A stretch of 64,000 nucleotides of DNA. Origin: Rhodamnia argentea (taxonomy: Eukaryota > Streptophyta > Magnoliopsida > Myrtales > Myrtaceae). A model generated the notes under the pieces. It worked only from the letters and a program-made list of their open reading frames with translations, was not told the origin of the DNA and did not search any database. How positions within the stretch are numbered: the first letter of the stretch is position 1; each line of letters opens with the position of its first letter. The stretch covers positions 20,727,311 to 20,791,310 of the forward strand of contig NC_063155.1 in NCBI RefSeq assembly GCF_020921035.1, written 5' to 3'. This document shows positions 15,972 through 28,263 of the stretch, piece after piece. The position numbers and the translations under genes are program-made.

Positions 15972-18900
15972 ATGTCTGGAGTGAAAGCTGAAATTGAGAA
16001 GTTTAACGGGAGGAACAACTTTGGGTTATGGAGTCTCAAGATGGAGGCGATATTGACAACTCAAGGTTTAGCAGAAGCATTGGAGGGCAAGGCTGAGTTG
16101 CCCGAAACGATGACAGATCTTGAAAAGGATGTGGTAATGAGGAAAGCTAGAAGTTTAATCCTGTTGAATTTATCGGATGAAGTGTTAATAGAGGTTGGTG
16201 AGGAGAAGGATACCGCAGCATTGTGGGCAAAACTTCGGGCGCTCTATGTAACGAAGGGTTTGAACAATCGCTTATACATGTTGAAGAGGATGTTCCGGTT
16301 CGGATATACTGAAGGTACGTCTATCGGAACCCATCTAGATGAATTTAATAAACTCATGATGGATTTGAAGAACGTCGGTAAGACACTTGATGATGAAGAA
16401 CAGGGCATGATGTTGTTAGCTTCCCTACCCGAGTCATGGGAGCACTTTTCTCGATTCATCATTGCGGGGCGTACTACGATTACCTCGGAAAAGGTAAAGT
16501 CCGCCTTATTTTCTAAAGAGTGGCAGAGAAAGTTGCGAGATGACGGTCTAGCGCGGGATGTAGCGCAAGGACTAGTGATTCGGGGTAGAGAGCAACAGCG
16601 AGGGTCCAGTAGCAGCAGAGGTAAAAGCGGATCTAAGTCACGCCATAGAAAGTCCAAGGGACGCGTGAAGTGCTTTGAGTGTCACGAAGAAGGGCACATC
16701 GGGAGAGATTGTCCTAAATTGAGAAACAGAGGTGATAAGCGGAAAGCCACAACCGGTGTGGCGAACGTTCTTGAAGAGAGCACTAGTGATGCAGAGGCTG
16801 TTTTGTGTGTGACCGTAGGTTCATCGGGAGATGAATGGGTGCTAGATTCGGGGTGTTCTTATCATATGACGCCTCATAAGAACTGGTTTACTACTTACCG
16901 GACTGCAGATGGTGGTAGAGTTACGTTGGGGAATAACGCAGCCTGCAAGGTTGTGGGGATAGGGACAGTTCGGATTCGGATGCACGATGGTGTGGTGCGC
17001 ACATTGACGGACGTGAGGCATGTACCGGAGCTCAAGAAGAACCTTATTTCTCCGGGGACACTCGATGATATCGGGTGTAAGTACACCGCTGAAGGTGGAG
17101 TGCTGAAGATCTCTCGAGGTGCTATGACGGTGATGAAAGGGAAGAAAGTGAGTTCTCTCTATCATCTACTGGGAGAGACCGTGACGGGAGCTGCTGCGGT
17201 TTCATCGGGTGAGTCAGATTCTGATCTAACTCGTTTATGGCATATGCGTCTAGGGCACATGAGTGAGGCGGTATGACGATCTTGAGTGATAGAGGGTTGT
17301 TAAAGGGTCGAAGGCAAGTAAGTTAGACTTATGTGAGCACTTGTATCTTTGGGAAGCGGCGCGGGATTAAGTTTGCTACGGGTATTCATTCGACCAAGCA
17401 ACCGGTAGAATATATTCATTCGGACGTTTGGGGCCCGTCTCCTGTTCCTTCGAAAGGAGGTGCTCGTTATATGCTGACATTTATCGACGATTATTCTAGG
17501 AAAGTATGGGTATACTTTCCGAAGCACAAATCGATGTGTTTGATCGGTTCAAGAAATTTAAGGCATTGATTGAGAAGCGATCGGATAAACAGATCAAGTG
17601 CCCGAGAACCGATAACGGCATGGAGTTACGTGGTAAAGATTTTACCGAGTTCTGCGAGAGAGAAGGGATTGTGAGACACCGCACAAGCACTGGGACACCA
17701 CGTGAGAATGGCGTGGCGAAACGGAAGAACAGTAACTTTACTTGAGCGGGCTCGGAGCATGCTTTCGCATGCTGGAATAGGCAAGGAATTTTGGGCCGAA
17801 GCAGTGAACATGGCATGTTACCTGATTAATCGATCTCCATCATCCGCTATCGAGTGGAAGACTCCAGAGGAAGTATGGTCGGGGAAACCCGTTGATTACT
17901 CCGGATTGCGAATATTCGGATGTCCTGCGTATGCTCATGCGAGTGATGGTAAGCTTGAGCCGAGGTCGAAGAAGTGCATATTTCTGGGTTATGCACATGG
18001 GGTGAAAGGCTACCGGCTGTGGTGCACCGATCCCGGATCACCCGGTTTTCTAATCAGCAGAGATGTGATTTTCGACGAGACCGAAATGCTTCGACAGAGG
18101 AGTTACGAGACACAACTAGCAGAGCAGACGGATCATGGTGTTAGTAGTGAGGTGGAGCTTCAGGTGGAGACTCCGGAGACCTCGGAGGTAACAGATGTTC
18201 AGGCTGCTGAAGTAGCCGGAGTTCCCGAAGTCGGTGATAGTGAACAACCAGTGCAGCTGCAGCGTAGTATAGCCGCAGCATGACAGAGAAGGCAAATTAA
18301 ACCACCGGTACGTTATGCTTATACGGACTTTGCTTATGCTTTGACCGTAGGTGACGAGGTGGAGACAGATGAGCCTTCGTCTTACTGCGAGGCGATGGCT
18401 AGTTCCGAGTCGTCGCGGTGGCTAGGGGCTATGAGTGAAGAGATGGAATCACTCCATCGAAATCAGACATGGGAGTTAGTTAAAGTACCCAAGAGCCAGA
18501 AGATTGTCGGAAGTAAATGGGTCTACAAACGGAAAGAGGGCATTCCTAGCGTCGAGGCAGCGAGATATAAGGCGAGACTTGTTGCGAAGGGGTATACCCA
18601 GCGGGAAGGCATTGACTACAGTGAGGTGTTTTCTCCCGTGGTAAGGCATACTTCTATTCGTGTTTTACTTGCCTTAGTTGCTGCACAGGATCTCGAGTTG
18701 GAGCAGCTTGATGTGAAAACGGCGTTTCTTCACGGTGAGTTGGAGGAGCAGATTTACATGAGGCAGCCAGAGGGATTTGCTATTCCGGGTAAGGAAGATC
18801 ATGTTTGCTTATTAAAGAAATCTTTATATGGGCTGAAACAATCTCCTAGACAGTGGTACAAGCGGTTTGACGCTTTCATGGCTAGTCGGGACTATTCGAA

Positions 18901-19940
18901 GAGTCGGATGGATAGCTGTGTTTATTTTAGGAGATTGGAGGACGGGTCTTTGATATATCTGCTATTATATGTTGATGATATGTTGATAGCAGCGAAAAAT
19001 ATGTCCGATATTGATGTGCTCAAGAGGCAGTTGAGTGCTGAGTTTGAGATGAAAGATTTAGGTGCTGCAAAGAAAATATTGGGTATGGAGATTTTGCGTG
19101 ACAGGACCGTAGGATTATTACGTCTGTCTCAAAAGAAATATATTGAGAAAATTGTTGCACGTTTTAATATGCGATCAGCGAAATCTGTGAGTACACCATT
19201 AGCAAAGCACTTTAAACTTTCGGTTAAGTTATCACCGCAGATCGAGGAGGAGGAGGAACATATGTCTCGTGTTCCTTATTCTAGTGCCGTGGGTAGTATT
19301 ATGTATGCTATGGTATGCACTAGGCCCGATATTTCACAAGCTGTCGGTGTAGTTAGTCGTTATATGAAGCGTCCAGGTAAAACTCATTGGGAAGGCGTGA
19401 AATGGATCCTCGGATATTTGAAGGGGACAGCAGACGTTGGTATAGTATACCGGAGGGACGAGTAATGGCGGTGAGACCCATTGGTTTTGTGGATTCGATC
19501 ATGCGGGTGACTTGGATGAGTGCGGGTCTTTAGCCGGGTACGTGTTTACGCTTGCAGGTGGTGCGGTTAGTTGGAAGGCGTCCTTACGGGACCACGTAGC
19601 CTTGTCGTCGACCGAGGCGGAGTACATGGCACCGACCTTTGTAGCGAAAGAGGCGATATGGTTGCAAGGTTTGCTCATGGACTTTGGGTTAGAACAGAAA
19701 AGTGTTGATATACACCGTGATAACCAAGGTGCGATTTATCCGGCATATAATCCGGTTTATCACGAGCGAACGAAGCATATCAATATCAGGTACCACTTCA
19801 TCCGAGATGTCTTAGCGAAGGGTAAAGTTGTTGTGAAAAAGATTGCTACAGCAGAGAACCCCGCAGACATGATGACTAAGCCTGTTCCTTTGGCGAAGCT
19901 CAAGCTCTGCTTGAGCACTATTGGCGTCTGTAGAGAGTGA
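15972..19940 (+). pseudogene. Copia gag-pol polyprotein, multiply frameshifted
   Basis: Reading starts at ATG 15972. Gag core (about 15980-16560), zinc knuckle CFECHEEGHIGRDC (about 16671-16712), protease WVLDSGCSYHM (about 16837-16870), and GAG-pre-integrase RLWHMRLGHMS up to the stop at 17276. Integrase continues in other frames (17333-17527, with IHSDVWGP and TFIDDYS; 17506-17745; 17702-18283). RT is at about 18430-19190 with TAFLHGELE, SLYGLKQSPRQWY and the YVDD active site (18969-18980). RNase H has SSTEAEYMA near 19608. Breaks: shifts near 17268, 17310-17345, 17525 and 17740, an in-frame stop at 18281-18283, and a 1-base shift near 19497. The domains belong to a Tnt1-like element; the product cannot be made as one protein. 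Confidence 0.93.
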
Positions 19941-20009
19941 GCGCCCGTGAGGGCGTTGGGAGAGCAGCATGGATGATGAGCATTATTAACTTGGCTTCAA
20001 ACATCGAGC

Positions 20010-20022
20010 CAAGGTGGAGAAT
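20010..20022 (+). other. Copia polypurine tract
   Basis: CAAGGTGGAGAAT lies directly before the 3' LTR, in the position that primes plus-strand DNA synthesis. Confidence 0.8.
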
Positions 20023-20764
20023 TGTTAAATATGTCTCGAGTTTAAAATTGTTATTGGCACCACAAGACAAAATATGGGGACCACGTTTGATCATTGCTCA
20101 AGATTTTGGTCTGACACTTCTCTCTTGAGTAATGATAGATCAAGAGAGTAATGATAGATCAAGAGAGTAATGGTAGATCAAGAGAGGGGCTTAAATAATA
20201 TATTTTGTTGTGGAGCCCATGGAGTAAAAGAAAGAGGGTTTTCTTTCTTTTAATCTATCCCTAGTAGAAGCCTTCGTAAGATGAGGAGGAAGAGAAGGAA
20301 GGAAGGGGTTTTCTCATATATAATAATGAGCACCCAAAAGAAGAGATGGAGTGAGCCGCACAAAGAAGAGAAGAACAAGCAGAGAAAAGCCGCGCGAGAA
20401 AGAAAGCAAGAGACGTTCTGGTTTCTTGGCCGTGCGCGAGCTGCGGCTTGGGCTTGAACACGCGGACGGATTTGTGCTTCGTGAGTTATATTTTGTTATA
20501 TCCAATTAAGTTGTTTATTTGTAAACACTTTGGGTTTGGGTATAATCTAGGTGCGGGAAACACGAGCGTATTGAGCGATTGTAATTCCGATTCTCCGATT
20601 ATAGTGGATTGTTCTTGCTGGCTCTCCCGTGGATGTAGGTACCGATATTCGGACCGAACCACGTAATTCCTGGTGTCATTTATCGTTCCTCGTTATTTCT
20701 CGTGGCTTTTCGCATTGACTTATTTGCAAGAACTGGGTTAACTTCCGCACGTTATATTACAACA
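20023..20764 (+). repeat. Copia 3' LTR
   Basis: Same sequence as 15136-15878 apart from about ten differences (for example CGTTCTGG versus CGTTACGG and AAGAACTGGG versus AAGATCCGGG). Followed by the GAGAC duplication. Confidence 0.95.
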
Positions 20765-20769
20765 GAGAC

Positions 20770-21586
20770 AAATGAAAGTTCGTAGAAAAGACTAAAAAAA
20801 AGTTAATAATTTGCAAAGTGTGGTGGTTGTTTTTCTTTTTTAAATCATCAACACTTTAGTAATTAATGCAGACCGAATCCACATTGATAAATTCGTGCAA
20901 CCAAGACTATTATCTGTCGTAAGGGAATCCGACTGATATCTTTTTGAGTCGCTTGAGAGTTGTGTATTCATCCAAGATTTGTATTCATCCGGTGCACGTC
21001 GATTCGAAAAGTTTGTCACAATTAAGAAGTTGTAATATGTGAGCCCATAACTAGCATGATATTGTTGGCTCTAATAGTGGCTCGCCACGACCGCGTGGCT
21101 TTTTGACGGGTCGTGCACTTTGAGGTCATCCGAATCTTATCGACTAGCGCAACAGCTCCACATAGACGGTGTGAAATCAGGACATATACGAGGATTGACG
21201 CCCAATGAAAAGGCTTTACCATTATAACGAGTTGTTCAGATAGATGTCATGTTCTTCCGTGGAATGTTTTGCTTTTGCTGGGATGGTAATGTCTACTTAT
21301 ACTCATTCAGTAAGATTTGCGAGTGATCTAACTGAAGGCATGAACATTACTAGGGACTCGCAGCCAACCTGACGAAAAATCGAAAGACAGAAAAACAGCA
21401 ATGAATGGACAGACCAGATCTGTACAAGCTTATTCCACAGTGTGATACAACACTATTTCTGCCTTGTCATATGCAAAGACAACCTTACCCAAGATGACGG
21501 CACCTTCGATCTTTATTACTTCTGTCATACATAACAAATTCGTTATTCGGACACGGCACCGGCAGAGCTTGCAACTCGATGTTGAT
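20770..21586. other. 3' flank of Dabb2, no gene
   Basis: Contains diverged counterparts of the Dabb1 3' flank (CCAACCTGACGAAAAAT near 21364, CAATGAATGGACAGACCAG near 21400). No reading frame of interest. Confidence 0.5.
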
Positions 21587-22013
21587 TCAGGTACGGAAAA
21601 TGGTTGGCTTGTAGTCGATCATGACAAAGTCATCGATGTAGGGGCCGTACCGGTTTGAGAACTCGACGTGCGCGGGATGAGCCGTGTACTCTGCTATCCC
21701 CTCGGCGCTCTCGAACACGAACTCGAAGATGTGCGTGAAGCCCTGGGGCGAGTTGCCGATGCTCACACTTCTTCCCCTGATTTCACATGAGAAACGAGGA
21801 TAAACCCAAGATAAGGCATCTGAAACAAACTACTGATGAAAGAGGTCAACAGAAGACAGAGAGAGAAGAAGACCAGTGGAAAGATTTCAAGGGTTCGATG
21901 AGGTCGACGAGACGGGATTGACCCTTGACGAGTTGCTCGATTTGGTCAGGTGCGATTTCGTCCTTGAACTTCAAAAGCAACGCACGCTTCACCACTCCCT
22001 TCTCTTCCTCCAT
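21587..22013 (-). CDS. Stress-response A/B-barrel (Dabb) protein, Dabb2
   Basis: Intact two-exon gene, 109 residues: exon 1 22013-21874, intron 21873-21777 (97 bp, GT-AG), exon 2 21776-21587. Exon 2 has no ATG of its own, so a scan for ATG-started frames misses it. Protein features: EEEKGVVKRALLLKFKDE, QIEQLVKGQSRLVDLIEPLKSFHW, then GRSVSIGNSPQGFTHIFE, EYTAHPAHVEF and VMIDYKPTIFRT. Same length and split codon as Dabb1, but divergent: GKDVSIEN is GRSVSIGN here, and strand residues near SNRYGPYIDDFVM are unlike the other copies. It probably forms the same homodimeric barrel; its ligand or partner is unknown. Confidence 0.9.
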
Positions 22014-22056
22014 TTTTGGTTTCCTACTTTGGAGTTCAAAACCACTGTCTTCACTA

Positions 22057-22071
22057 TCCCTTACTTTATAG
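22057..22071 (-). promoter_or_regulatory. TATA box of Dabb2
   Basis: CTATAAAGTAAGGG on the minus strand, about 45-55 bp before the ATG, only 8 bp from the terminal-inverted-repeat element that begins at 22079. Confidence 0.65.
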
Positions 22072-22078
22072 TTGTTAC

Positions 22079-23095
22079 GGGATATTACACAAGAGTCACC
22101 CGAACTTTGGGGTAATACACGTTTGACCTTCAATTTTTCAATAGGTTATACATTGGCCAGGACCATTAATTTTTTTTAGTAGCCACCAGCCCTCCATTAA
22201 ATATAGTAGTCCACCTAATAAGATATTTCAAGAAAAAAAAACACAATTAAGTAAAGGGTAGGGCTATTTCCACCCCCATATTGGATGGAAACACACATTC
22301 TCATTTTAAAGCGACAAAAACTGCCCGTGCCAATAATTCTCAGTTAAGTAATAAAAAGACATTACGAAAAATTCACTTACTTTCCAGTTAAACTACCAGT
22401 GGAAATTACCCCGAAATATTTTTTTTCGAAAGAGAATAACTGCAATCTTATTCTTTATCTCTGAATTCCAATCATATTACAAAAATCGGCTACCCATTAC
22501 ATATTTTACAATGTACAAAAAAAATGATTGATCAATAAAAAAAAATTGGATTTATGTTAATCATTTTCTTTTATAAGTGGAGAACATTTTAATAATTTCC
22601 TTTTATGAGTGAAGAGCATCATTTACTTTTATTTCTTAGGTATTTTCAATTGATCAATCATTTGATTAACCATTTAAAACATACAATGCTATCCGATATT
22701 TGTAACTTGACCTTTTTATTATTGAGCCCTCTTCTCTTTTTATTTAATTTAATTTGATCTATCAAATTTTAACAAATTTTCATTGTTTGATATTATTATG
22801 GATACATATTTTTCCTATTAGTTGGATTATGGTTAATTTGGTTTTCTCCATTGTTCTATATCTTTTCATGTTATGCGGTAATTATATAGAGAGATATTCC
22901 TTCGAAAAAATGAGATGAAGATATACATTTGTCCTTCAGTAGTCATGCGCATTCCACATGCTAACAAAAAACAACGGAGGGTTAACATTTGTAACTAAAT
23001 GAAGATTGAAGGGGTACTGTGTAATAGTTGAAAGTTTGGGGAGGGACTATCATATATTACCTCCAAAGTTCAGATAGGTTTTGGGTAATGATCCC
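22079..23095. mobile_element. Non-autonomous TIR element abutting the Dabb2 promoter
   Basis: About 1017 bp. The left end GGGATATTACACAAGAGTCA... and the reverse complement of the right end (GGGATCATTACCCAAAACCT...) align imperfectly for about 115 bp, including CGAACTTTGGGG versus TGAACTTTGGAGG and a later CCCTCC block. The interior is AT-rich and non-coding. Flanks AGTTGTTAC and AGTTCTTTG agree at 6 of 9 positions, a weak hint of an old 9-bp duplication. The left-end sequence is also present upstream of the other four A/B-barrel genes. Confidence 0.6.
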
Positions 23096-24127
23096 AGTTC
23101 TTTGTAATCTTGAGTAGACAACACTGTTTAGCAATTAGCAGTGTGATTAGTGGTTGGTAATATGTTGTTCAAAGATATACATACAATTATAAACATGTAT
23201 TCTTCTACTAAACAAGGCCCATTAATTACTTTTATTAGTTAAGTCTTTTTAAAAATTTATTAAATGGCTAGTACTTTATTATTGAAAAGATAAACATGTG
23301 ATATGAAATGATGTTCGCATGACAAAATTAAACTGTTATTTCATAATTTGGAAAAGGACGAACATATTGACGAATTATATCACTTTTGGAGTTGAAATAG
23401 TAAATTCATCACAATACATATAATTGATAAGTGGATAATGCTATAACTCTAAAATACAAATTTAATTAGTTTATTGTTCAAACCAAAAAATTTTACGTAC
23501 TTAATCTCGTGCAAAGCACGGGCACGAATTGTTTGTGCAATTCATATTCTTCTTTCCTTTTACTCCTTTTGAATATATACCCACCTTACTTTTGATCGGA
23601 GTAAATTGTTCCCCAATATTTTGTTTTTTCACTTGAGGACCCGTTTGGGTGAAAATTTCTCAAAACTTTATGAAAGAGGTAAGATAACCTTCGTAATATT
23701 CAAATTCGTCTAATATATAAGGTTTCTTTTAACTAATAGCAAAATGTTTAATAGCACATTTTAACTAAGAAGGTAATACGTAAAGTCTGAAATTGGAAAA
23801 AGAAAAACCAAAACAATTAAAAAGTTCTCAACATGCCTTACGACTTCATCATTGTTTCAATAGGCTTTACTTAATTTGTTTTCTAACATCTTTCTAAGAT
23901 CACAGTGATTATGGGTTAGGGGGAAAGTAGTATAGTGGGGAATTGAGAAAAAAAAAATCAAACAATCATTTGGAAATTCCTCAAGAAGCAGCATCACTAA
24001 TTTAGTAGTCAAACCCCTTTTAACTTATTATATATTGATATAGACGACAAATGAGTTTGGACATCATCTCATATGTCAACTTCATTTATGTGATCGAAAT
24101 CTTATACGAATAGCCGTTGCTCCAACG
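23096..24127. other. AT-rich intergenic sequence, nothing recognised
   Basis: No frame, RNA or clear repeat structure seen. Confidence 0.4.
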
Positions 24128-24566
24128 CTAAGGTTTTCCTCTTTTATCTTAAGTTACTCTATCGATCTTTCTAGCATTTAAAGCGGATCAGCTCTAGGTA
24201 AGTACATCATTTCAATTATGCTAGGTTTCCCCATTTATCTTAAGTTACTCTACAGATCTTTTAACTGTTTAAATGGATTAGGTCGAGCTAAGTACTTCAT
24301 TTTAATATTTGAGGCAACGCTCCACTGTGCTAGGTATTCCCAATTTAGCTTAAATTACTCTACAGATCTTTCCGACGATTAAAGTGGATCACCTCTAGCT
24401 AAGAACATCATTTTAGTTATCTTTTACTGCTGATGTGAATCTATATAACATACTTCTTCGACTTAATTCAGACCAAAAAAAAAAAAAAAAGTGGATCACC
24501 TTTAGCTAAGAACATCATTTCAATTATTTTTTACTGCTGATGTGAATCTGTATAACGTACTTCTAC
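24128..24566. repeat. Minisatellite-like tandem repeats
   Basis: Three diverged units beginning GCTAGGT(T/A)TTCC-like at 24128, 24220 and 24329 share CTTAAGTTACTCTAC and GATCTTT blocks (spacing 92 and 109 bp). An overlapping second duplication starts at GTGGATCACC (24384 and 24491, period 107), split by an A-run. Confidence 0.8.
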
Positions 24567-24759
24567 GACTTCATCTTTGTCAAGATTTCAGAAATTTTCA
24601 TAGGTTCAGCGTGCGTGTTGGTCGAAAATAATGAAAGCGTGCAAAAGAAAAGCACCACACTTTAGTGTTAGGAAAGATCGGGCGGTTAGTTAGTGAAATT
24701 TGAGTAATAGTAAGTGTTGAGATGTATGTGTGAATTGTGTTAGAAAATTCCAAATTCGG

Positions 24760-25760
24760 ATAATTGGTATAGTATGGAGCGGTGTATATATTTTGATTGA
24801 CGTATAACTCATTGACTTAAGCTTTTGACTGAAGGTGAGGCCAACTAAATATGTTGACGAGCTTGAGTATGGGGCTCTCTCTTAGAGATCTCCCTAGGTA
24901 CAAGTATTGGACTTTTGCTCGACACTCTGAACAAATGGCATGAGATGCTAGATTAGGTGGGCCCCCAATTTATGGCGATGTTTGATAAGTACTTCAAGGA
25001 AAGAATCTAGATGACCAACACTGCTTCCAAGGGGTGGGCATTGTGGGGTAGCAATGCGAGTCCCTATGATAGCCTTAATGGTTTGGTCGTGAGAAAGAGA
25101 CGAGGAATGAAGGTGTGCATTGATGGAGATTCAAGTTAAGACATGTTGATACAAAAGAGATACTCAAATTAAGCTTCCACGTAGGATAATTGATGTGGTG
25201 TAAAACTATTAATATATTTCGATTGGCCTATAACTTATTGGCTTTATCTTTTGAGTGAAGGTGTGTCCAACTAAATATGTTAACGAGTTTAGACTTGGGC
25301 TCATTCTTGATAAACTTTCAAGTTGAAAATATTGGGTTTCTACTACGCGCTCCCAACAAATGATACTAGTACCGTTGTTGGATTGGTGGACACCACTAAT
25401 TTACTTCGGAGTTTAGTGAATATCTCAAGGAAGAAATTTGAGTGACCAAAGCTATTTCCAAGTAGTGGATATTGTGGTTTAACAATGCGGTTCCAATGAG
25501 CGCTGATGGAGATTCAAGTTGAGATATGTTGGTGCAAAATAATATGTGAATTGAGCTCTCATATATGATAATTTTGTAGTGTGGAGTTATTAACATATTC
25601 AGGTTGGCTCATAACTCATTGGCTTAAATTTTAGAGTGAGGGTGTGTTCAACAGGATATATTGACTAGTTCGGACTTGAGTTTTTTCTTGTAGATTTTTC
25701 GAGGTGAAGGTATTAAATTTCTCTTGCATCCTCCTAACGGTAGGAAAAATTCGATTTGGA
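24760..25760. repeat. Three diverged tandem copies of a 390-420 bp unit
   Basis: Blocks near 24786, 25206 and 25594 all read roughly TTGGCNTATAACTCATTGGCTT, then GAGTGAAGGTGTG, CCAACTAAATATGTT and a later CTCCCAACAAATG-like end. The spacing is about 420 and 390 bp. The second and third copies also share GGAGATTCAAGTTGAGA with the first. No coding potential. Confidence 0.7.
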
Positions 25761-26005
25761 AGAATAGGTAGGTTTAACTTTAATTGGAGGATCACGTGAA
25801 AAAAGTTTCTTTTGAGTTGATAAGACATTCAAACAGTGAAGGGACGTGACTAGTCGAACATCGAAGAGATGTAGACCCTGGCTGAAAGCTAGGGGAAATA
25901 CTTAAAAAGGACCTCAAAAAAAGACAGGCGTTAGGAATGAATTTTCTTAAGTGGCCACTGAAACTTTCCCTAATTTTTCAATCTGATCATTGAACCTAGA
26001 TTTCC

Positions 26006-26335
26006 ATTGAAAACTTACTAAAAAATCTTTAATTTATTGTAATTGTACCAATTTAGTTCTAAAATTTGTTTTACCGATTCAGTCCTAAACTTTTTACAAT
26101 TACGTCAATTCGGTTCATCCGGTCAATTTTGGTTGACCGACGCTGACTTGGACGCCAGCCAACGACATAACGTTCTTTGAATTTTAATATTTTTTGGCCA
26201 GTCAACACGCCAGCGTAGGCCGGCCAAAATTCGTCGAATGACCGGAATTGATACAAATGCAAAAGATTTAATACTGAATCGGCGTATAATTATAATAGAT
26301 TTATGACTTTTTTGGTATGTTTCCCGATTTCCGTT
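26006..26335. mobile_element. MITE related to the 11495 element
   Basis: Left part TTATTGTAATTGTACCAATTTAG with AGTCCTAAAC, and an inverted right part ending ATAATTATAATAGATTTATGAC. The centre carries GACGCTGACTTGGACG and ACACGCCAGCGTAGG. Non-coding; the target duplication was not resolved. Confidence 0.55.
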
Positions 26336-27272
26336 ATGTTATGTGCTGAAAAATTTGTTTCTTTGTCGGTTATTAGTGGTTAGATTTAAATTCTTCAAGG
26401 AAACGTTTATTTGATGGTTGCGGCACCTCCTCCATGCCAGCGGATAGGAGCCTCGAAGGAAATAAAAGGCAAATAGCGCTACAAAAGCGGATAATTCGTA
26501 AGACGTCGGAGTTAACAACAAACGCAGTGGAGTTGCCATCAATTAATTATTTTGTTTTAACAAAGCTAGAATGCTTAGAAAACATAGGTGAGCGTGTGAA
26601 GATATTAGTTATCTTCACGAGAAAACCCAAAAAAATCGTTGCGTTGGGGGAAGGGTTAGCACCCCGACGCCCTTTCGATTTCATGTTTTTCAATTGAGTC
26701 CTTGCATAAAATTATTGAAGTAAATTCCAATTTGGATTGTTCTCCGGCGACAGAGTCTAGTGAATGTCTCACATCACTTTACGCCCCGGCATGACTCTTT
26801 GTGCCTTGTATGTTCTGTGTTTTGAAAATACTGCATGAGCTCTGAGAGTGACATGCATGCAGACGCGATTGACTAAATGTAGTTATTTTGTTCGTGAAAA
26901 TGATCGAGTCGTGTTATTGTTTGGCCTATCGAGACGTGTATTTTCGTCATTTTGGGTCATACATGCAAGTGGGCTCTTGTGAGCCTAAATTAGTTTTGGA
27001 GAAAATACATATGATTTTCAAAATACTGTTGGGAAAAGCACGCGCGCGGAATTTTCCAGCATTATAAAAACTATAATAGTGGAATGATCAAGAAGTTAGT
27101 AACTTCGTTATCGAGATAAATCTAATTGAATCTAGAGGCGTCAGGTGGGTGGATCGGATCGAATATGGTCCGATCCATATTAACCTATTTAACCCGTTTA
27201 GACCCATTTTCATTCGGTACTAATTTTATGATTTATACCCGGCCCAACCCATATCCGACCCGACCCATATTG
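26336..27272. other. Intergenic flank on the left of the pararetrovirus
   Basis: No gene recognised. The last 130 bp repeat CCCGACCCATAT-like motifs, common in plant intergenic DNA, up to the viral junction. Confidence 0.4.
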
Positions 27273-28145
27273 TGCAAAAGAAAACAAGATATGGAAAGTG
27301 TGCAGAAATGATTGATGAGGAGAATGATGAAGGTATGCAAAAGAAAACAAGATATGGAAAGTGTGCAGAAATGATTGATGAGGAGAATGATGAAAGTATG
27401 TACAAGAAAACAAAATATGGAAAGTGAGTCCGAAATGATTGGTCGGAAAATTAAGAACGCACGGCACTACCAATTCTGGAGTTTACAAACGTCTTTGTTT
27501 ATGGAACCGTCTAAACGAAGGGCTGTATTCGTTATAAATATTTAAAAGTTCACAAAGATTACAGATTATAGTTATCAAAATGTTGATACTTGCCGGTAAT
27601 ATTATAACGAGTTGGATAATCATAAGTAAAACCACCAAGTAGGAGGCACGGCCTTCCGATCGGGGGTATAGCAATATAAAGTACAAAATGTCAAAATGCA
27701 GAAAATAAACCGCAGAATATAAAAGGCAAAGCTTGAAACGCCACAAGTAGGAGGCGGAGCCTACCGCGATCCGTGGGTGTGAAGCTGGAAATGAGAAAAC
27801 TTCACAATGTATATCACAAAGTCAAAAGATTACAATGTGAGATCCGTAGATTTGTGTCAAAAGCTCCAAAAACAGAAAGATCCGGAGTAGATCGAGAAGA
27901 AAGGATCTAAAATCAAAACAGATCAAGGAAAGATCCGGGTACTTCTTGGAAAATCTCCGGGGAAGTAAGAGAGGGAGTCTTCAAGGTAAAGGGGTTAGCT
28001 CCTTACTAGGGTCGGCTAGGAAGGATGGTCGTCCAAAGGGTTAGAAGGGATGGAAGGGATCCGAACTCTCAAGGTGTGAGGGAGATCTTCAGAAGGGTTC
28101 CTGAATCGGGGAGGAGACGTTCTCTCCTCCAACATCTTATGTCCG

Positions 28146-28156
28146 TCTATTTAAAG
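28146..28156 (-). promoter_or_regulatory. Viral TATA-like box, left arm
   Basis: CTTTAAATAGA on the minus strand, the same motif as 36523-36533 in the right arm. It would drive transcription leftward, out of the arm. Confidence 0.5.
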
Positions 28157-28263
28157 AAAAAAAATTCACTGTAGCTATAGTACTACAGTTTAAAATTAAA
28201 AAGCCGCTACGGTGTACATTATACAGTGAAAGTCTACAGTGCACATCGTACATTATATGGTAT

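Larger units (their letters stand above)
15136..20764 (+). mobile_element. Complete Ty1/copia LTR retrotransposon (pol broken)
   Basis: A 5629-bp element with 743/742-bp LTRs (TG...CA ends), a 5-bp target duplication, a tRNA-iMet primer site and a purine tract. Gene order is gag, protease, integrase, RT, RNase H, which defines copia (integrase before RT). By eye the LTRs differ at about ten positions, so the insertion is young. Yet pol carries at least five frame breaks. It lies between Dabb1 and Dabb2 in the opposite orientation to them. Confidence 0.95.

Noticed and set aside
27126-27311. 61-codon frame at the left viral junction
   Set aside because: Made by CCCGACCCATAT-type repeats running into viral leader; not conserved anywhere else in the window.
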